A model generated the notes under the pieces. That model worked only from the letters and a program-made list of their open reading frames with translations, ran no database searches and was not told the DNA's origin. From contig NZ_CP107785.1 of NCBI RefSeq assembly GCF_036345915.1, forward strand, positions 6,138,001-6,202,000: a stretch of DNA of 64,000 nt, given 5' to 3'. Of the stretch, positions 38,924 through 47,672 are shown piece after piece. Position 1 is the stretch's first letter, and each line of letters begins with the position of its first letter. This DNA is from Nocardia sp. NBC_00565 (GTDB lineage Bacteria > Actinomycetota > Actinomycetes > Mycobacteriales > Mycobacteriaceae). The position numbers and the translations under genes are program-made.

Positions 38924-39343
38924 TCAGTTGCCGGGCAGTACCGCGCGGACCAGTCCGACGACCGTGCCGCGCAGGAAGTTCTCCCAGCTGAAGTGGTCGT
39001 CCCACAGGATGATTCGGCCGTCGCGCAGTTCGAAGGTGCCGCAGACCCAGAAGCTGATCCGCAACGGGCCGACGCGCAGGATGTCGGTGCGGTCGGTCAG
39101 CACGATGTCGCCGTCGGCCGCGATGTGATGCATCTCGGCCGCGAAACCGATGCTGTCCCGATTCATGCCGCGCAGAATCTTGCGGGTCAGACCGCCGCCG
39201 ACCGTGGGCAGCGAGGTGTTCTTCCAGACGACCTCGGGGTGCAGGAGGTCGATGGCCTCCTCCACGGCACCGAGTTCCAGCGCGGCGAAGAACTCCCGCA
39301 CCGTGGTGATCGCTTCCTGTTTCAGCTCGAGTTCCTCGGTCAT
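38924..39343 (-). CDS. Limonene-1,2-epoxide hydrolase/NTF2-fold protein
   Basis: 139 aa. The LEH catalytic triad region is present: RTD in VLTDRTDILRVG and the acidic pair in LWDDHFSWENF, plus FWVCGTFELRDGRI. LEH-type enzymes hydrate epoxides; mycobacterial homologues act on sterol or lipid epoxides. The ATG at 39343 fits the family start. It is 49 bp downstream of the TetR gene on the same strand. Confidence 0.8.
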   Translation of the reverse strand: MTEELELKQEAITTVREFFAALELGAVEEAIDLLHPEVVWKNTSLPTVGGGLTRKILRGMNRDSIGFAAEMHHIAADGDIVLTDRTDILRVGPLRISFWVCGTFELRDGRIILWDDHFSWENFLRGTVVGLVRAVLPGN

Positions 39344-39392
39344 GCTCCGAGCGTAGGCCGTCGCCGTAGCGCTCGACAGTGCCCACCGAACC

Positions 39393-40142
39393 TCACCGCG
39401 ATTCGCCGCGGCGCTGATCGATGAGCACGGCCAGGCCGTCGAGCACACGAGCGATACCGAAGTTCAACGCGTCGTCGGGTCCTCCGGCGAACGGCGGTTC
39501 GGATGTCGCGGACGCCTCCTCGGCGAAGGCCGCGACGACCTCGGGATAGCGGTCGCCCGCCGCAGTCATCATCTCGGCGAACTGTGCGTTGAACTGCACG
39601 GACGTATCGCCTCCTGCGGAGCTGACCTGCTGGGCCAGGCTGCGAACGTGCCCGTTGAGCAGCACGATGGTGTCCAGCCGCTCGGATCCGTTCAGTCCGG
39701 TGTCCTTGAGCGCCACCAGCGCGGCCTCCGTCCACCCCATCTCATTGGGCCCGATGGGGCGCAGTCCGGTGGTGAGTTCGATCGCCCAGGGATGGGCGGT
39801 GTAGCGCTCGAAAATCGTCTGGGCCCAGCGGCGCAGCGTGCCGCGCCACTGTTCTTCGGACGAATCCGGCGGCGCGGCATCCATATCCGGCGGCGCCCCC
39901 ATGGCCGTGTCGAACATCAGCGCCGTGAGCTGTTCCTTGCCGGGCACATAGCGGTACAGCGACATCTTGGTGAAGCCGAGGCGTTCGGCCAGGCGCTGCA
40001 TGGACAGATTCGCCAGGCCTTCGGCGTCGGCGAGGGCAATGGCCGCGCCGACGATCCCCTCCAGTGAGAGCGCGGGCTTGGGCCCGCGCTTGGGCCGCTG
40101 CTGGGTGCCCCAGAGCAGCTCGACGGTGGTCGGTGACGGCAT
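39393..40142 (-). CDS. TetR-family regulator with TetR-C-type ligand domain
   Basis: 249 aa. The N-terminal HTH is NLSMQRLAERLGFTKMSLYRYVPGKEQL-like (residues 45-72, quoted in parts). The rest resembles the C-terminal domain of tetracycline-repressor-type regulators. The ATG at 40142 has AAGGA 7 bases upstream. It is divergent from the FAD monooxygenase, and the shared region holds a promoter-operator. It probably represses the monooxygenase. Confidence 0.88.
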   Translation of the reverse strand: MPSPTTVELLWGTQQRPKRGPKPALSLEGIVGAAIALADAEGLANLSMQRLAERLGFTKMSLYRYVPGKEQLTALMFDTAMGAPPDMDAAPPDSSEEQWRGTLRRWAQTIFERYTAHPWAIELTTGLRPIGPNEMGWTEAALVALKDTGLNGSERLDTIVLLNGHVRSLAQQVSSAGGDTSVQFNAQFAEMMTAAGDRYPEVVAAFAEEASATSEPPFAGGPDDALNFGIARVLDGLAVLIDQRRGESR

Positions 40143-40166
40143 CTCCACATCCTTCCGGAAAGCGCG

Positions 40167-40217
40167 TTGACAAGTAACTGTGTCTACCATACTCTAATTC
40201 GTGTCCAGCAGATACAG
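40167..40217 (+). promoter_or_regulatory. Promoter and TetR operator candidate for the FAD monooxygenase
   Basis: A consensus -35 TTGACA (40167-40172) is followed 17 bp later by a weak -10 TACTCT (40190-40195). The half-sites CTGTGTCTAC (40179-40188) and GCAGATACAG (40208-40217) are inverted with 8 of 10 bases matching. The first lies between the -35 and -10, an ideal repressor position. The boxes are seen; binding is inference. Confidence 0.5.
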
Positions 40218-40254
40218 ATTCCATCGGACGCAGATACTGACATCAGGAGACATC

Positions 40255-41448
40255 ATGCGTAACAAGTCCGTTCTCATCTCCGGCGCGAGCATCGCGGGCC
40301 CCGCCCTCGCCTACTGGCTGAATCGCTACGGGTTCGATGTCACCGTGGTCGAGCGCGCCTCGTCGCTGCGGCCCGGCGGCCAGGCCGTCGACTTCACCGG
40401 CGAAACGCACCGCAAGGTGCTGGCGGGCATGGGCATCCTGGACGACATCTACGCGCATCGGACCGGCACGACCGATATCGCGATCGTCGACGGCACAGGT
40501 GCGCGGCAGGCGATGATCTCCGGCGATTTCACCGGCGGCGACGTGGAGATCCTGCGCGGCGATCTGGCTCGGATCATGTACGAAAAGACCTGCCGGGACT
40601 GCGAATACATCTTCGGCGACTCGATCAGCGCACTGACCGAAACCGATGACGGCGTGTGGGTCGAATTCGAGAAGGGCGCGCCACGCGGCTTCGATCTGGT
40701 CTTCGGCGCCGACGGAATCCATTCGCGGGTCCGGCGTTTGGCGTTCGGACCGGAACAGGACTTCGTCAAGCACCTCGGCCACTACTACTGCGTCGCGGGT
40801 GCTAGTCCGTGGGCGACGAAGTCCGCGGGCACTCCCGAGCGGATGACGGCCTACGGCTACAACGAGCCGGGCAAATGCGTCATCACCGGCGGCTCGAAGG
40901 CACAGCAGCTCTACATCTTCGCCTCGCCCGAACTCGATTACGCCCGCGACGATGCCCAGGCGCAGCGGCGCATCGTCAAGGAGACCTTCGCCGACGTCGG
41001 CTGGGAGGCGTCGCGCATGCTCGCCGAAATGGACGATTTCGACGACTTCTTCCTGGACTCGATCAGCATGGTGCGCAAGATGAAGAGCTACAGCCGTGGC
41101 CGGATCGCGCTGGTCGGCGACTCGGGCTACGGAAACACCCTGGGCGGCTTCGGCACCGGGCTCGCGGTGCAGGGCGCCTACATCATCGCCGGTGAACTCA
41201 CGCTCGCCGATGGTGACTACCCGGCGGCCTTCGCCCGCTACGACGAGCGCATGCGCGCCCTCACCAAACTCGCGGACTACAGCAACGCCGGGCGCTTCTT
41301 CGCGCCGAAGACCGCGCTCGGCATCAAGTTCCGCAACTGGTTCCTGCACTCGTGGATGTTCGACATGACGGTGAAAATGACCGAGAACGTCAAGACCATC
41401 GAACTGCCGGACTACCCGGCGCTGGTCGCGGCGGCCGATGCGAACTGA
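40255..41448 (+). CDS. FAD-dependent monooxygenase (TetX/PHBH-like)
   Basis: 397 aa. The FAD motifs of class A flavin monooxygenases are present: GASIAGPALAYWL, the DG motif FGADGIHSRVRRLAF, and the GD motif RIALVGDSGYGNTLGGFGTGL. The length and layout are those of TetX- and PgaE-like hydroxylases, some of which inactivate antibiotics. A divergent TetR of the tetracycline-repressor type controls it, so it may respond to an aromatic or polyketide compound. The ATG at 40255 has GGAGA 6 bases upstream. Confidence 0.92.
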   Translation: MRNKSVLISGASIAGPALAYWLNRYGFDVTVVERASSLRPGGQAVDFTGETHRKVLAGMGILDDIYAHRTGTTDIAIVDGTGARQAMISGDFTGGDVEILRGDLARIMYEKTCRDCEYIFGDSISALTETDDGVWVEFEKGAPRGFDLVFGADGIHSRVRRLAFGPEQDFVKHLGHYYCVAGASPWATKSAGTPERMTAYGYNEPGKCVITGGSKAQQLYIFASPELDYARDDAQAQRRIVKETFADVGWEASRMLAEMDDFDDFFLDSISMVRKMKSYSRGRIALVGDSGYGNTLGGFGTGLAVQGAYIIAGELTLADGDYPAAFARYDERMRALTKLADYSNAGRFFAPKTALGIKFRNWFLHSWMFDMTVKMTENVKTIELPDYPALVAAADAN

Positions 41449-41514
41449 CACCGGCTCCACCCCGGCTATCCGCGGACGGATGGTCTGGCGCGGCGAGATC
41501 GGCTGTGTTTCGAT

Positions 41515-41546
41515 GGAACCGGGGTGGGGTCGGGTGCGTCTATAAG
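41515..41546 (+). promoter_or_regulatory. Possible ECF-sigma-type promoter before the PPE-like gene
   Basis: GGAACC (41515-41520) is followed after 16 bp by CGTC (41537-41540), the spacing and shape of extracytoplasmic-function sigma promoters. TATAAG lies at 41541-41546. The PPE-like ATG is 35 bp further on, with GGAAGGGG as ribosome-binding site. Similar matches arise by chance in GC-rich DNA, so support is modest. Confidence 0.3.
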
Positions 41547-41581
41547 GTCAGACGGCACTGACGGAAGGGGCTGGGTCGGCC

Positions 41582-42754
41582 ATGACAGCACAGACGGACG
41601 GCCGCGTGATCACCGATCCCGAGAACGCGCAGAACTTTTCACACGCGGAGATCAAACAGGCGGCCGACCAGATGAATCCGGACGGACTGGACGGTGCGTT
41701 CGATGCCTGGTCGGCCATCGCGGCGGCGGTGACCAAGGCGGGGCAGCAGTTCGAAACCGCGATTCAGCAGGCGGTGGACCAACATTGGGAAGGCGCCGCG
41801 GCGGACCAGGCGGTGCGCGGCATCCGGGATTACGCCACGCGGGTGGGTGAGCTGGGCGAGTCACTGGATCAGCAGTCGACGCCGCTATCGGCGGCCGCGA
41901 GTGCCGCGGGGCGGTTCAAGGTGGCGGTGCCGCCGGTGGTGGAGACGTCGAGCAATCCACGCGGGCCGGAGCTGCGGAATACGCAGGAGGAGCAGGCTCG
42001 CGATGATATGAGCACGCTGTATATCCAGCCGTATGGGAGTACGGCGCCGGCGATTCCGACGTTGCCGCCGCCGGTCGATCCGATTTCTGTGCCGTCGGGG
42101 GTCGGGACTTCGCCGAGCGATACCGCGGTCGGGACCGGGCCGAGTAAGAGCGAGGACTCGGGCAAGGCGACCGAACCGGGTAAGAGCGAAGAGTCGAGTA
42201 AGACCGAGGACGCGGGGAAGGCACCGGACGCTGGGCAGACGGACGAGACCGGTAAGAGCGAAGCTGTTGCTCCACAGTCCGTTTCGCCGACGCAGAACAG
42301 CTCGTCGACTACACCGGCCTCGTCTACGCACAGCTCGACGACGTCGACCGTTCCCTCGACCGGCTCGCCGCCGACCTCGGTCACCACTGTCACACCGGCT
42401 GGGATCACGCCGGGGACATCGAGCCGTCCCGGAACCTCCCCGAGTCTCGGCGGGACGCCTGGTGGTGGCGGGTCGACACCAGGTAATGGAGGGACGACAC
42501 CCAGCCCTGGGAAGTCGGTGCAGGGCACCACGCCGGGGGCGGCCACTTCGACGCAACCCGCGAGCGGCACACCGAGTCGGGTGGGCGCGGCGGGTGCCTC
42601 GGGATACTCCGGGATGCTTCCGCCAGGGGCACGTGCGCGGCGCGGGGCGGACGGCGAGCACAAATCGGCGACCTACCTGCGCACCGAGGAACATGGCGAG
42701 GAGCTCATCGGCGAGGTGGACAAGACCGTACCGCCTGTTCTCGGGGCCCAATGA
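41582..42754 (+). CDS. PPE-like ESX substrate with Ser/Thr/Pro/Gly-rich tail
   Basis: 390 aa. Residues 1-130 form a helical PPE/WXG-type domain (FDAWSAIAAAVTKAGQQFET, HWEGAAADQAVRGIRDYA). Residues 180-340 are low-complexity, with Lys/Glu/Ser repeats (GKSEESSKTEDAGK) followed by Pro/Thr/Gly runs. The C-terminus has YLRTEEHGEELIGEV, typical of Nocardia ESX-associated proteins. It overlaps the espG start, so both form an operon. No ESX core genes are adjacent; it is an orphan pair. Confidence 0.85.
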   Translation: MTAQTDGRVITDPENAQNFSHAEIKQAADQMNPDGLDGAFDAWSAIAAAVTKAGQQFETAIQQAVDQHWEGAAADQAVRGIRDYATRVGELGESLDQQSTPLSAAASAAGRFKVAVPPVVETSSNPRGPELRNTQEEQARDDMSTLYIQPYGSTAPAIPTLPPPVDPISVPSGVGTSPSDTAVGTGPSKSEDSGKATEPGKSEESSKTEDAGKAPDAGQTDETGKSEAVAPQSVSPTQNSSSTTPASSTHSSTTSTVPSTGSPPTSVTTVTPAGITPGTSSRPGTSPSLGGTPGGGGSTPGNGGTTPSPGKSVQGTTPGAATSTQPASGTPSRVGAAGASGYSGMLPPGARARRGADGEHKSATYLRTEEHGEELIGEVDKTVPPVLGAQ

Positions 42755-43491
42755 TGGCGCAGTGGGCCTTGTCCGCCGAGCAATTCGCGGCGGCCTGGTT
42801 CGGCACCGGTCTGGACCGCATGCCCTTTCCGTTTCGCTTCACCAGCCGCTTTCCCGGACTCCACGAATACCACGCCTATCAGCAGAAATTCCGCTCCGAA
42901 CTGGCCCGCGAGGACCATGCGCCGCTGCAGCGTGCCCTACAGGTGCTCGCCCGACCCGAATGGCGCATCGAACTATTCGGCATCGACAACACGCGCGGTG
43001 CGGTCGAGATGCGTGCCATCGCCTGCGCCACCCGCAGTGGACCCGGCGTCATCGCGTTGCAATCGGCCGCACCCGACGGCGGCAAAGTGCGCCTGCGCCG
43101 CGTCCGCATAGACCAACTCGCCACCGAACTGGTCCGTCTGCTCCCGGACCCGCCGCCGGGCATCGCCGCCGAAAAGAGCTATCTACTCGACGATCTCAAC
43201 GACGACCGCCCCGACCCCTTCGGCAACGCCCCCTCCCGCGCCATCCAGGACCGCTACCGCCGCTTCTGGCGCCAACCCTGCGATACCAGCGGCACCGCAA
43301 CCGTCCTGGTCGGCCCCCGCAACGCCGAACCACTGCGCACCGGAAAGCTGCGCTGGATAGACACCAAGGACGGCCGCTACTGCGAGGTCCCCGCCAACCG
43401 AGCGCTGATGATCCGCCCCGCCACCACCGCCGATATCACCCGATATCTGGATGACTCCATCGTCCGCGCGAAAGCCCGCATCGACCAGTAG
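42751..43491 (+). CDS. ESX secretion-associated chaperone EspG
   Basis: 246 aa, the usual EspG length. Family features: ALSAEQFAAAWFGTGLDRMP, FPFRFTSRFPGLHEY, and a C-terminal APSRAIQDRYRRFWRQP region. EspG proteins bind PPE tips and keep PE-PPE pairs soluble before export. It is translationally coupled to the PPE-like gene (ATGA overlap). A terminator hairpin follows its stop. Confidence 0.93.
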   Translation: MMAQWALSAEQFAAAWFGTGLDRMPFPFRFTSRFPGLHEYHAYQQKFRSELAREDHAPLQRALQVLARPEWRIELFGIDNTRGAVEMRAIACATRSGPGVIALQSAAPDGGKVRLRRVRIDQLATELVRLLPDPPPGIAAEKSYLLDDLNDDRPDPFGNAPSRAIQDRYRRFWRQPCDTSGTATVLVGPRNAEPLRTGKLRWIDTKDGRYCEVPANRALMIRPATTADITRYLDDSIVRAKARIDQ

Positions 43492-43549
43492 GTTTGCGCG
43501 CGGAGCTGACGATCTCAACGCATCCCGCCGGCCGACCGCACGAGCACAC

Positions 43550-43599
43550 GAAATCGCCTGGGATTCCAGCCGGATGGCGTTGGATTCCCAGGCGATTTC
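43550..43599. terminator. Long bidirectional hairpin between espG and glyA
   Basis: The arms 43550-43568 (GAAATCGCCTGGGATTCCA) and 43581-43599 pair at 18 of 19 positions around a 12-nt loop. It lies between two convergent genes, 58 bp past the EspG stop and 15 bp from the glyA stop. It is probably a shared terminator. Confidence 0.8.
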
Positions 43600-43614
43600 C
43601 GAGATCTGATGAGA

Positions 43615-44973
43615 TCAGCCGAGCAGACGCCAGTCCTCGAGGCCCTCGTAGAGCGGGAGGTCTTGGGCAAGCTTGCTGACCCGGGCACGCAGCGCGTCGA
43701 TGTCGGAGCCGCCGGCCAGGGCGGTGGCGATGATGTCGGCGACCTCGGTGAACTCGGCATCGCCGAAGCCACGGGTGGCCAGTGCGGCGGTGCCGATGCG
43801 CAAACCGGAGGTGACCATCGGCGGACGCGGGTCGAACGGAACGGCGTTGCGGTTCACTGTGATTCCGGTCTCGTGCAGCAGATCCTCGCCCTGCTGGCCG
43901 TCGAGTTCGGAGTTGCGCAGATCGACCAGCACCAGGTGCACATCGGTGCCGCCGGTGAGGACGCTGATGCCCTTGTCCTTGACGTCGGCGCCGCCGAGAC
44001 GCTCGGCCAGGATCTTCGCACCGGAGAGGGTGCGCTCCTGCCGCTCGCGGAATTCGGCGCCCGCCGCGATCTTGAACGCGACAGCCTTGGCGGCGATCAC
44101 ATGCATCAGCGGGCCGCCCTGCTGCCCCGGGAACACCGAACTGTTGAGCTTCTTCGCGAACTCCTGCTTGGCCAGGATCAGACCTGAGCGCGGACCACCG
44201 AGGGTCTTGTGCACGGTCGAGGACACCACGTCGGCGTAGGGCACCGGTGAGGGATGCAGACCGGCCGCGACCAGACCGGCGAAGTGCGCCATATCGACCC
44301 ACAGCTTCGCGCCCACCTCGTCGGCGATCTCGCGGAACGCGGCGAAGTCCTGATGCCGCGGGTAGGCCGACCAACCGGCGACGATCACCTTCGGACGCGC
44401 GGCGAGCGCGGTCTCGCGCAGCTCGTCCATATCGATGCGGTGGTCTTCCTTGCTGACCCCGTAGGAGTGCACCTCGTAGAGCTTGCCGGAGAAGTTCAGC
44501 CGCATACCGTGGGTGAGGTGACCGCCGTGCGCGAGGTCGAGGCCGAGCAGTTTGTCGCCCGGCTCCATCAGCGCCATGAGCACCGCGGCGTTGGCCTGTG
44601 CGCCGGAATGCGGCTGCACATTGGCGAATTCGGCGCCGAAGAGTTCCTTGGCACGATCACGGGCGAGGGTCTCGACGACGTCGACGTGCTCGCAGCCACC
44701 GTAGTAGCGACGCCCCGGGTAGCCCTCGGCGTACTTGTTGGTGAGCACGCTGCCCTGAGCCTGCAGCACCGCGCGCGGCACGAAGTTCTCCGAGGCGATC
44801 ATCTCGAGGGTGTCGCGTTCGCGGGCGAGTTCGCCTGCCATCGCGGCAGCGACCTCCGGATCGAGCTCACCGAGGGATTGGGTATTGACAGAGGCGGTCG
44901 TCTGCGTCACCCGATCGAGTCTATTGGCCGTCGGCGCAGCGCCGATCAGGGGGTTCTGTGTCTCGGTATGCAT
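43615..44973 (-). CDS. glyA: Serine hydroxymethyltransferase
   Basis: 452 aa. The PLP-binding [15 protein letters not shown] motif and the [15 protein letters not shown] and YGGCEHVD segments are clear. It converts serine and THF to glycine and methylene-THF, feeding one-carbon metabolism. The ATG at 44973 has GGAGG 6 bases upstream. The leader between it and the upstream TetR gene contains a ZTP riboswitch. Confidence 0.98.
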   Translation of the reverse strand: MHTETQNPLIGAAPTANRLDRVTQTTASVNTQSLGELDPEVAAAMAGELARERDTLEMIASENFVPRAVLQAQGSVLTNKYAEGYPGRRYYGGCEHVDVVETLARDRAKELFGAEFANVQPHSGAQANAAVLMALMEPGDKLLGLDLAHGGHLTHGMRLNFSGKLYEVHSYGVSKEDHRIDMDELRETALAARPKVIVAGWSAYPRHQDFAAFREIADEVGAKLWVDMAHFAGLVAAGLHPSPVPYADVVSSTVHKTLGGPRSGLILAKQEFAKKLNSSVFPGQQGGPLMHVIAAKAVAFKIAAGAEFRERQERTLSGAKILAERLGGADVKDKGISVLTGGTDVHLVLVDLRNSELDGQQGEDLLHETGITVNRNAVPFDPRPPMVTSGLRIGTAALATRGFGDAEFTEVADIIATALAGGSDIDALRARVSKLAQDLPLYEGLEDWRLLG

Positions 44974-44992
44974 CGCAACCTCCGTGGCCCCG

Positions 44993-45096
44993 GGGGTGCG
45001 CACCCCAAGGCCCTAGGCCCGGCACCCAGGCGCGCGGTGCGGGGCGAGGGTGCTTCCCGGTGGTTGCTTCCACCTCGAGTGCGCCAGTCGCGGTCC
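44993..45096 (-). promoter_or_regulatory. ZTP (pfl) riboswitch upstream of glyA
   Basis: Read on the minus strand, 45091-45081 gives GCGACTGGCGC, then a GGTGG...CCACC stem with ACCACCGGGAAGC (aptamer junction), then GCGCGCCTGGGTGCC (45036-45022). These are the conserved blocks of the ZTP aptamer: GACUGGCG, ACCACCGGGGAGC and CGCCUGGGC, recalled from the family. A GC-rich hairpin GGGGTG-CG-CACCCC (44993-45006) and the GGAGG site of glyA follow. The aptamer senses ZMP/ZTP, a sign of low formyl-THF, and turns on one-carbon genes such as glyA. One base differs (GGGA for GGGG). Confidence 0.85.
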
Positions 45097-45103
45097 TGTC
45101 ATC

Positions 45104-45661
45104 TTATCCAGAGCGCAGCAGCGGAACGAGATTCGCCACCACATCCTCGAGCGGCTGCGTGGATTTCATGGCCCGCGCCTGCACGATCGCGCCTTCCAGC
45201 GCACTGATCGTGAAGCCCGCCAGCGAGCGCGCGCGTTCGGGGGCGATCCCGTCGGCCGCCAAGGCCGCCGCAAGCCGGTCGGTCCAGTCGGTGAAGACGG
45301 CGCCCGCGGCCGCCTGCACCCGCGGTTCGGATTCGGCGAGGGCGGCGCCGACGACCGGACAACCCGCGGTGAACGAGGTCTTTTCCAGCGCGTGCCGCCA
45401 CCAGCCGACGAGTTCGGCGATCCACTGCTCGGCCGGTCCGGAACCGGTGATCCGGTCGATCACCCCGGCCAGGCGTGCGCCCGCCGTCGTGGTCGCGGTC
45501 TCGACCAGCTCACTCTTGCCGGACGGAAAGTGCTGGTAGAGCGAATTGCGGGAGGCGTGACTGCGCTCGAGCAGGGCGGCGAGCCCGGCGGCATGCACAC
45601 CCTGTTCACGTATCAGCTCGATGGCGCTCTCGATCAGCCGGTCGCGCGGACCCACGGTCAT
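45104..45661 (-). CDS. TetR-family regulator of the adjacent thioesterase
   Basis: 185 aa. The HTH is AGLAALLERSHASRNSLYQHFP (residues 27-48 region). The ligand domain has the SFTAGCPVVGAALAESEP motif of LmrA/YxaF- or AcrR-like regulators. The ATG at 45661 starts a normal N-terminus; an in-frame upstream start would begin in the operator. It is divergent from the thioesterase and reads toward the glyA riboswitch, which begins 8 bp after its stop. Confidence 0.9.
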   Translation of the reverse strand: MTVGPRDRLIESAIELIREQGVHAAGLAALLERSHASRNSLYQHFPSGKSELVETATTTAGARLAGVIDRITGSGPAEQWIAELVGWWRHALEKTSFTAGCPVVGAALAESEPRVQAAAGAVFTDWTDRLAAALAADGIAPERARSLAGFTISALEGAIVQARAMKSTQPLEDVVANLVPLLRSG

Positions 45662-45687
45662 CGACGGCCTCCCTGCCCGATAGTTGC

Positions 45688-45741
45688 GTGAACCGATCGG
45701 TCCATGCTCCAATCATGACAGATGTGGACCGATCGGTTCAC
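45688..45741. promoter_or_regulatory. Two TetR operators in the TetR/thioesterase divergent region
   Basis: TGAACCGATCGGTCCA (45689-45704) and TGGACCGATCGGTTCA (45725-45740) are exact reverse complements, extended by G and C at 45688 and 45741. Each contains the 10-bp palindrome ACCGATCGGT. They are 36 bp apart, centre to centre. They lie between the TetR start (45661) and thioesterase start (45758), so the regulator should bind both and control both genes. Confidence 0.85.
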
Positions 45742-45757
45742 CGAAAGGACGGAACTC

Positions 45758-46219
45758 ATGAGTTCGCCAACCTCGGCCGAGCCGGTCGACCTTGCGCAAC
45801 TGTCCGGACTCGAACTGCTGCGCACCGCGATGACTACGAAATCGCGCCCGCCGTTCATCGGCGATCTGCTCGGTATGGAGGTCGATCTGCTCGAACACGG
45901 CAACGTTGTCTTCGGGCTGGCGACCCGCCCCGATTTCGCCAATCCGCTCGGCACCACGCACGGCGGCATCTGCGCGACGCTGCTCGATTCGGTGATGGGC
46001 TGCGCGGTGCACACCACCCTCGACGCCGGTGTCGGCTACACCACGCTGGAACTGAAGATCAACTACATCCGGGCGGTGCCGACCGACGGTCGTCGCCTCA
46101 CCGCGACCGGCACCACCATCCATGTCGGGCGCACCACCGCCACCGCCGAGGGCCGCGTCGTCGACGACCAGGGACGACTGGTCGCGCACGCCACCACCAC
46201 CTGCGTCATCTTCCGCTGA
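45758..46219 (+). CDS. PaaI-type hotdog-fold thioesterase
   Basis: 153 aa. The hotdog signature is NPLGTTHGGICATLLDSVMG, with TTLELKINYIRAV and the TAEGRVVDDQGRLVAHATTTC tail (in parts). It should hydrolyse acyl-CoA or aryl-CoA thioesters. The ATG at 45758 lies just after the second operator half. It is controlled by the divergent TetR, so its substrate or a related CoA ester may be the inducer. Confidence 0.92.
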   Translation: MSSPTSAEPVDLAQLSGLELLRTAMTTKSRPPFIGDLLGMEVDLLEHGNVVFGLATRPDFANPLGTTHGGICATLLDSVMGCAVHTTLDAGVGYTTLELKINYIRAVPTDGRRLTATGTTIHVGRTTATAEGRVVDDQGRLVAHATTTCVIFR

Positions 46220-46297
46220 CGAAGTTCATCAGCAAAGCGCTGGAATCCGACCCGATCTCGGTGCGGATCGCCAGCGTGTGAGTGATCCAGCGGCGGG

Positions 46298-47506
46298 TCA
46301 CATGGTGCGGACCGCGCCGGGGGTGAGGGGTTCGTCGAGGAGGCGACGGAAGCGGTCGGCGCGATCATCGGCGTCCACCGCGCGGTCCAGCCAGCCGCCG
46401 AGCAGGCGGTAGCCCTCGACGTAGGTGCTGATGTAAGCGCGCCACAGCGGCGAGGAGAGGAACCGCAACGACTGACGTGCGCGTTCCTGCGTGGTCAGAC
46501 CCCAGCGCTGCAGGAATCCGGCCACCTCGTCCGCGTCGCGATGCTGATCGTGCAACAGCAGCGCGGCATCCTGCCTGACCCCGAGCAGTTTTGCGGAGGC
46601 GTTCGAAAGCTGTTCGGCGCGTTCACCTTCGAAGCGCAACCCGAGATCGGCGTAGATCTCCTGCGCCCACTTGCCCCAGCCGGGTCCGACGATCGAGCGC
46701 AGCGCCAGATCCGCCAGCCCCTCCGCCATCAGGCACTGCGGCGTATTCACCAGGAACAGCGTCTGCTCGGCCTGCCCGGCCGCGACCAGCCCGGCCTCCT
46801 TGCGGCAGTGCTCGGTGTGATGCCCCGGGTAGGACTCGTGCGCGATGAGGGTGGGCAGCTGCGCCATATGTTGTTTGAGGTCGGAGTTGATCGCCACCCG
46901 GGAGTGGTAGTTGCCCAGGTAGTAGTTGAAGCCGGACCACGGCTTGTCCCCCACCACCTCATAGGTGACGTGCTCGTGGTCGGGCAGTGGATAATGCTCG
47001 CGCACCAGTTCGCGCAGCGCACTCGAGAATGCCTCGACGCAGACGCTCAATCGCTCCGGCGGAACCTCATCGGCCTTGCGGAACGCGGTCACCCGCTCGT
47101 CGAGCGGTCCGTCGCCGGTGAGCACCTCGTCCATCTGCCGGTGCGCCTCGCGGTAGTCCTCGACATCGCCGGGCGCGATCTCGACATCGAAGTACGCGCG
47201 CACCTCGTCGACGAATCCGATGTCGTCCCCGGCGAACTTGCGCCCGGAGCATTCCAGCGCGCGCAGATGCGCGTCGAGGAATTCCGACCGCCGCGGCGCC
47301 AACCCGGCTGCTGGCAGTTCCGCGCGCAACGACGCCGCCCGGCGCGCCAACTCGCGCGGCTGCGGGACCGGTGCGTTGTCCACCTCGCGACGCAGCGCCG
47401 GATCGCCGGTATAGGCGTCGACGAAACCTTCCTCGAGCCGGTCGAATGCCAAGCCGAGTCGCAGATACTCGGTCACGAGGGGATGCGCTTCCATGCCCGC
47501 CGACAT
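46298..47506 (-). CDS. DUF885-type metalloprotease-like protein
   Basis: About 402 aa. The HESYPGHHTEHC motif (HExxxGHH) is the hallmark of DUF885 gluzincin-like proteins, with NTPQCLMAEGLADLALRS supplying the further Glu. DUF885 proteins are usually 550-600 aa, so this belongs to a shorter actinobacterial subtype. ATGs at 47506 and 47494 are both plausible; neither has a strong ribosome-binding site. No signal peptide. Substrate unknown. Confidence 0.85.
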   Translation of the reverse strand: MSAGMEAHPLVTEYLRLGLAFDRLEEGFVDAYTGDPALRREVDNAPVPQPRELARRAASLRAELPAAGLAPRRSEFLDAHLRALECSGRKFAGDDIGFVDEVRAYFDVEIAPGDVEDYREAHRQMDEVLTGDGPLDERVTAFRKADEVPPERLSVCVEAFSSALRELVREHYPLPDHEHVTYEVVGDKPWSGFNYYLGNYHSRVAINSDLKQHMAQLPTLIAHESYPGHHTEHCRKEAGLVAAGQAEQTLFLVNTPQCLMAEGLADLALRSIVGPGWGKWAQEIYADLGLRFEGERAEQLSNASAKLLGVRQDAALLLHDQHRDADEVAGFLQRWGLTTQERARQSLRFLSSPLWRAYISTYVEGYRLLGGWLDRAVDADDRADRFRRLLDEPLTPGAVRTM

Positions 47507-47672
47507 TAGCCGGTAGCGGCCTCGGCATCGACTGGTTACCAACCGGTAGCAGCACCCCCGTGTTCCCACCGATGGTGACGCAGAGCAGAATCCGGCTATG
47601 CGAGAGCTAGACCGAATCTCACACAGTCGGCGCGTGACGTATGCGTGTTTGCCTGAGCGGAGTGTCGGGTAA

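Noticed and set aside
46220..46297. Possible extension of the thioesterase or a small gene before the DUF885 stop
   Set aside because: Only 78 bp with stops in all useful frames.
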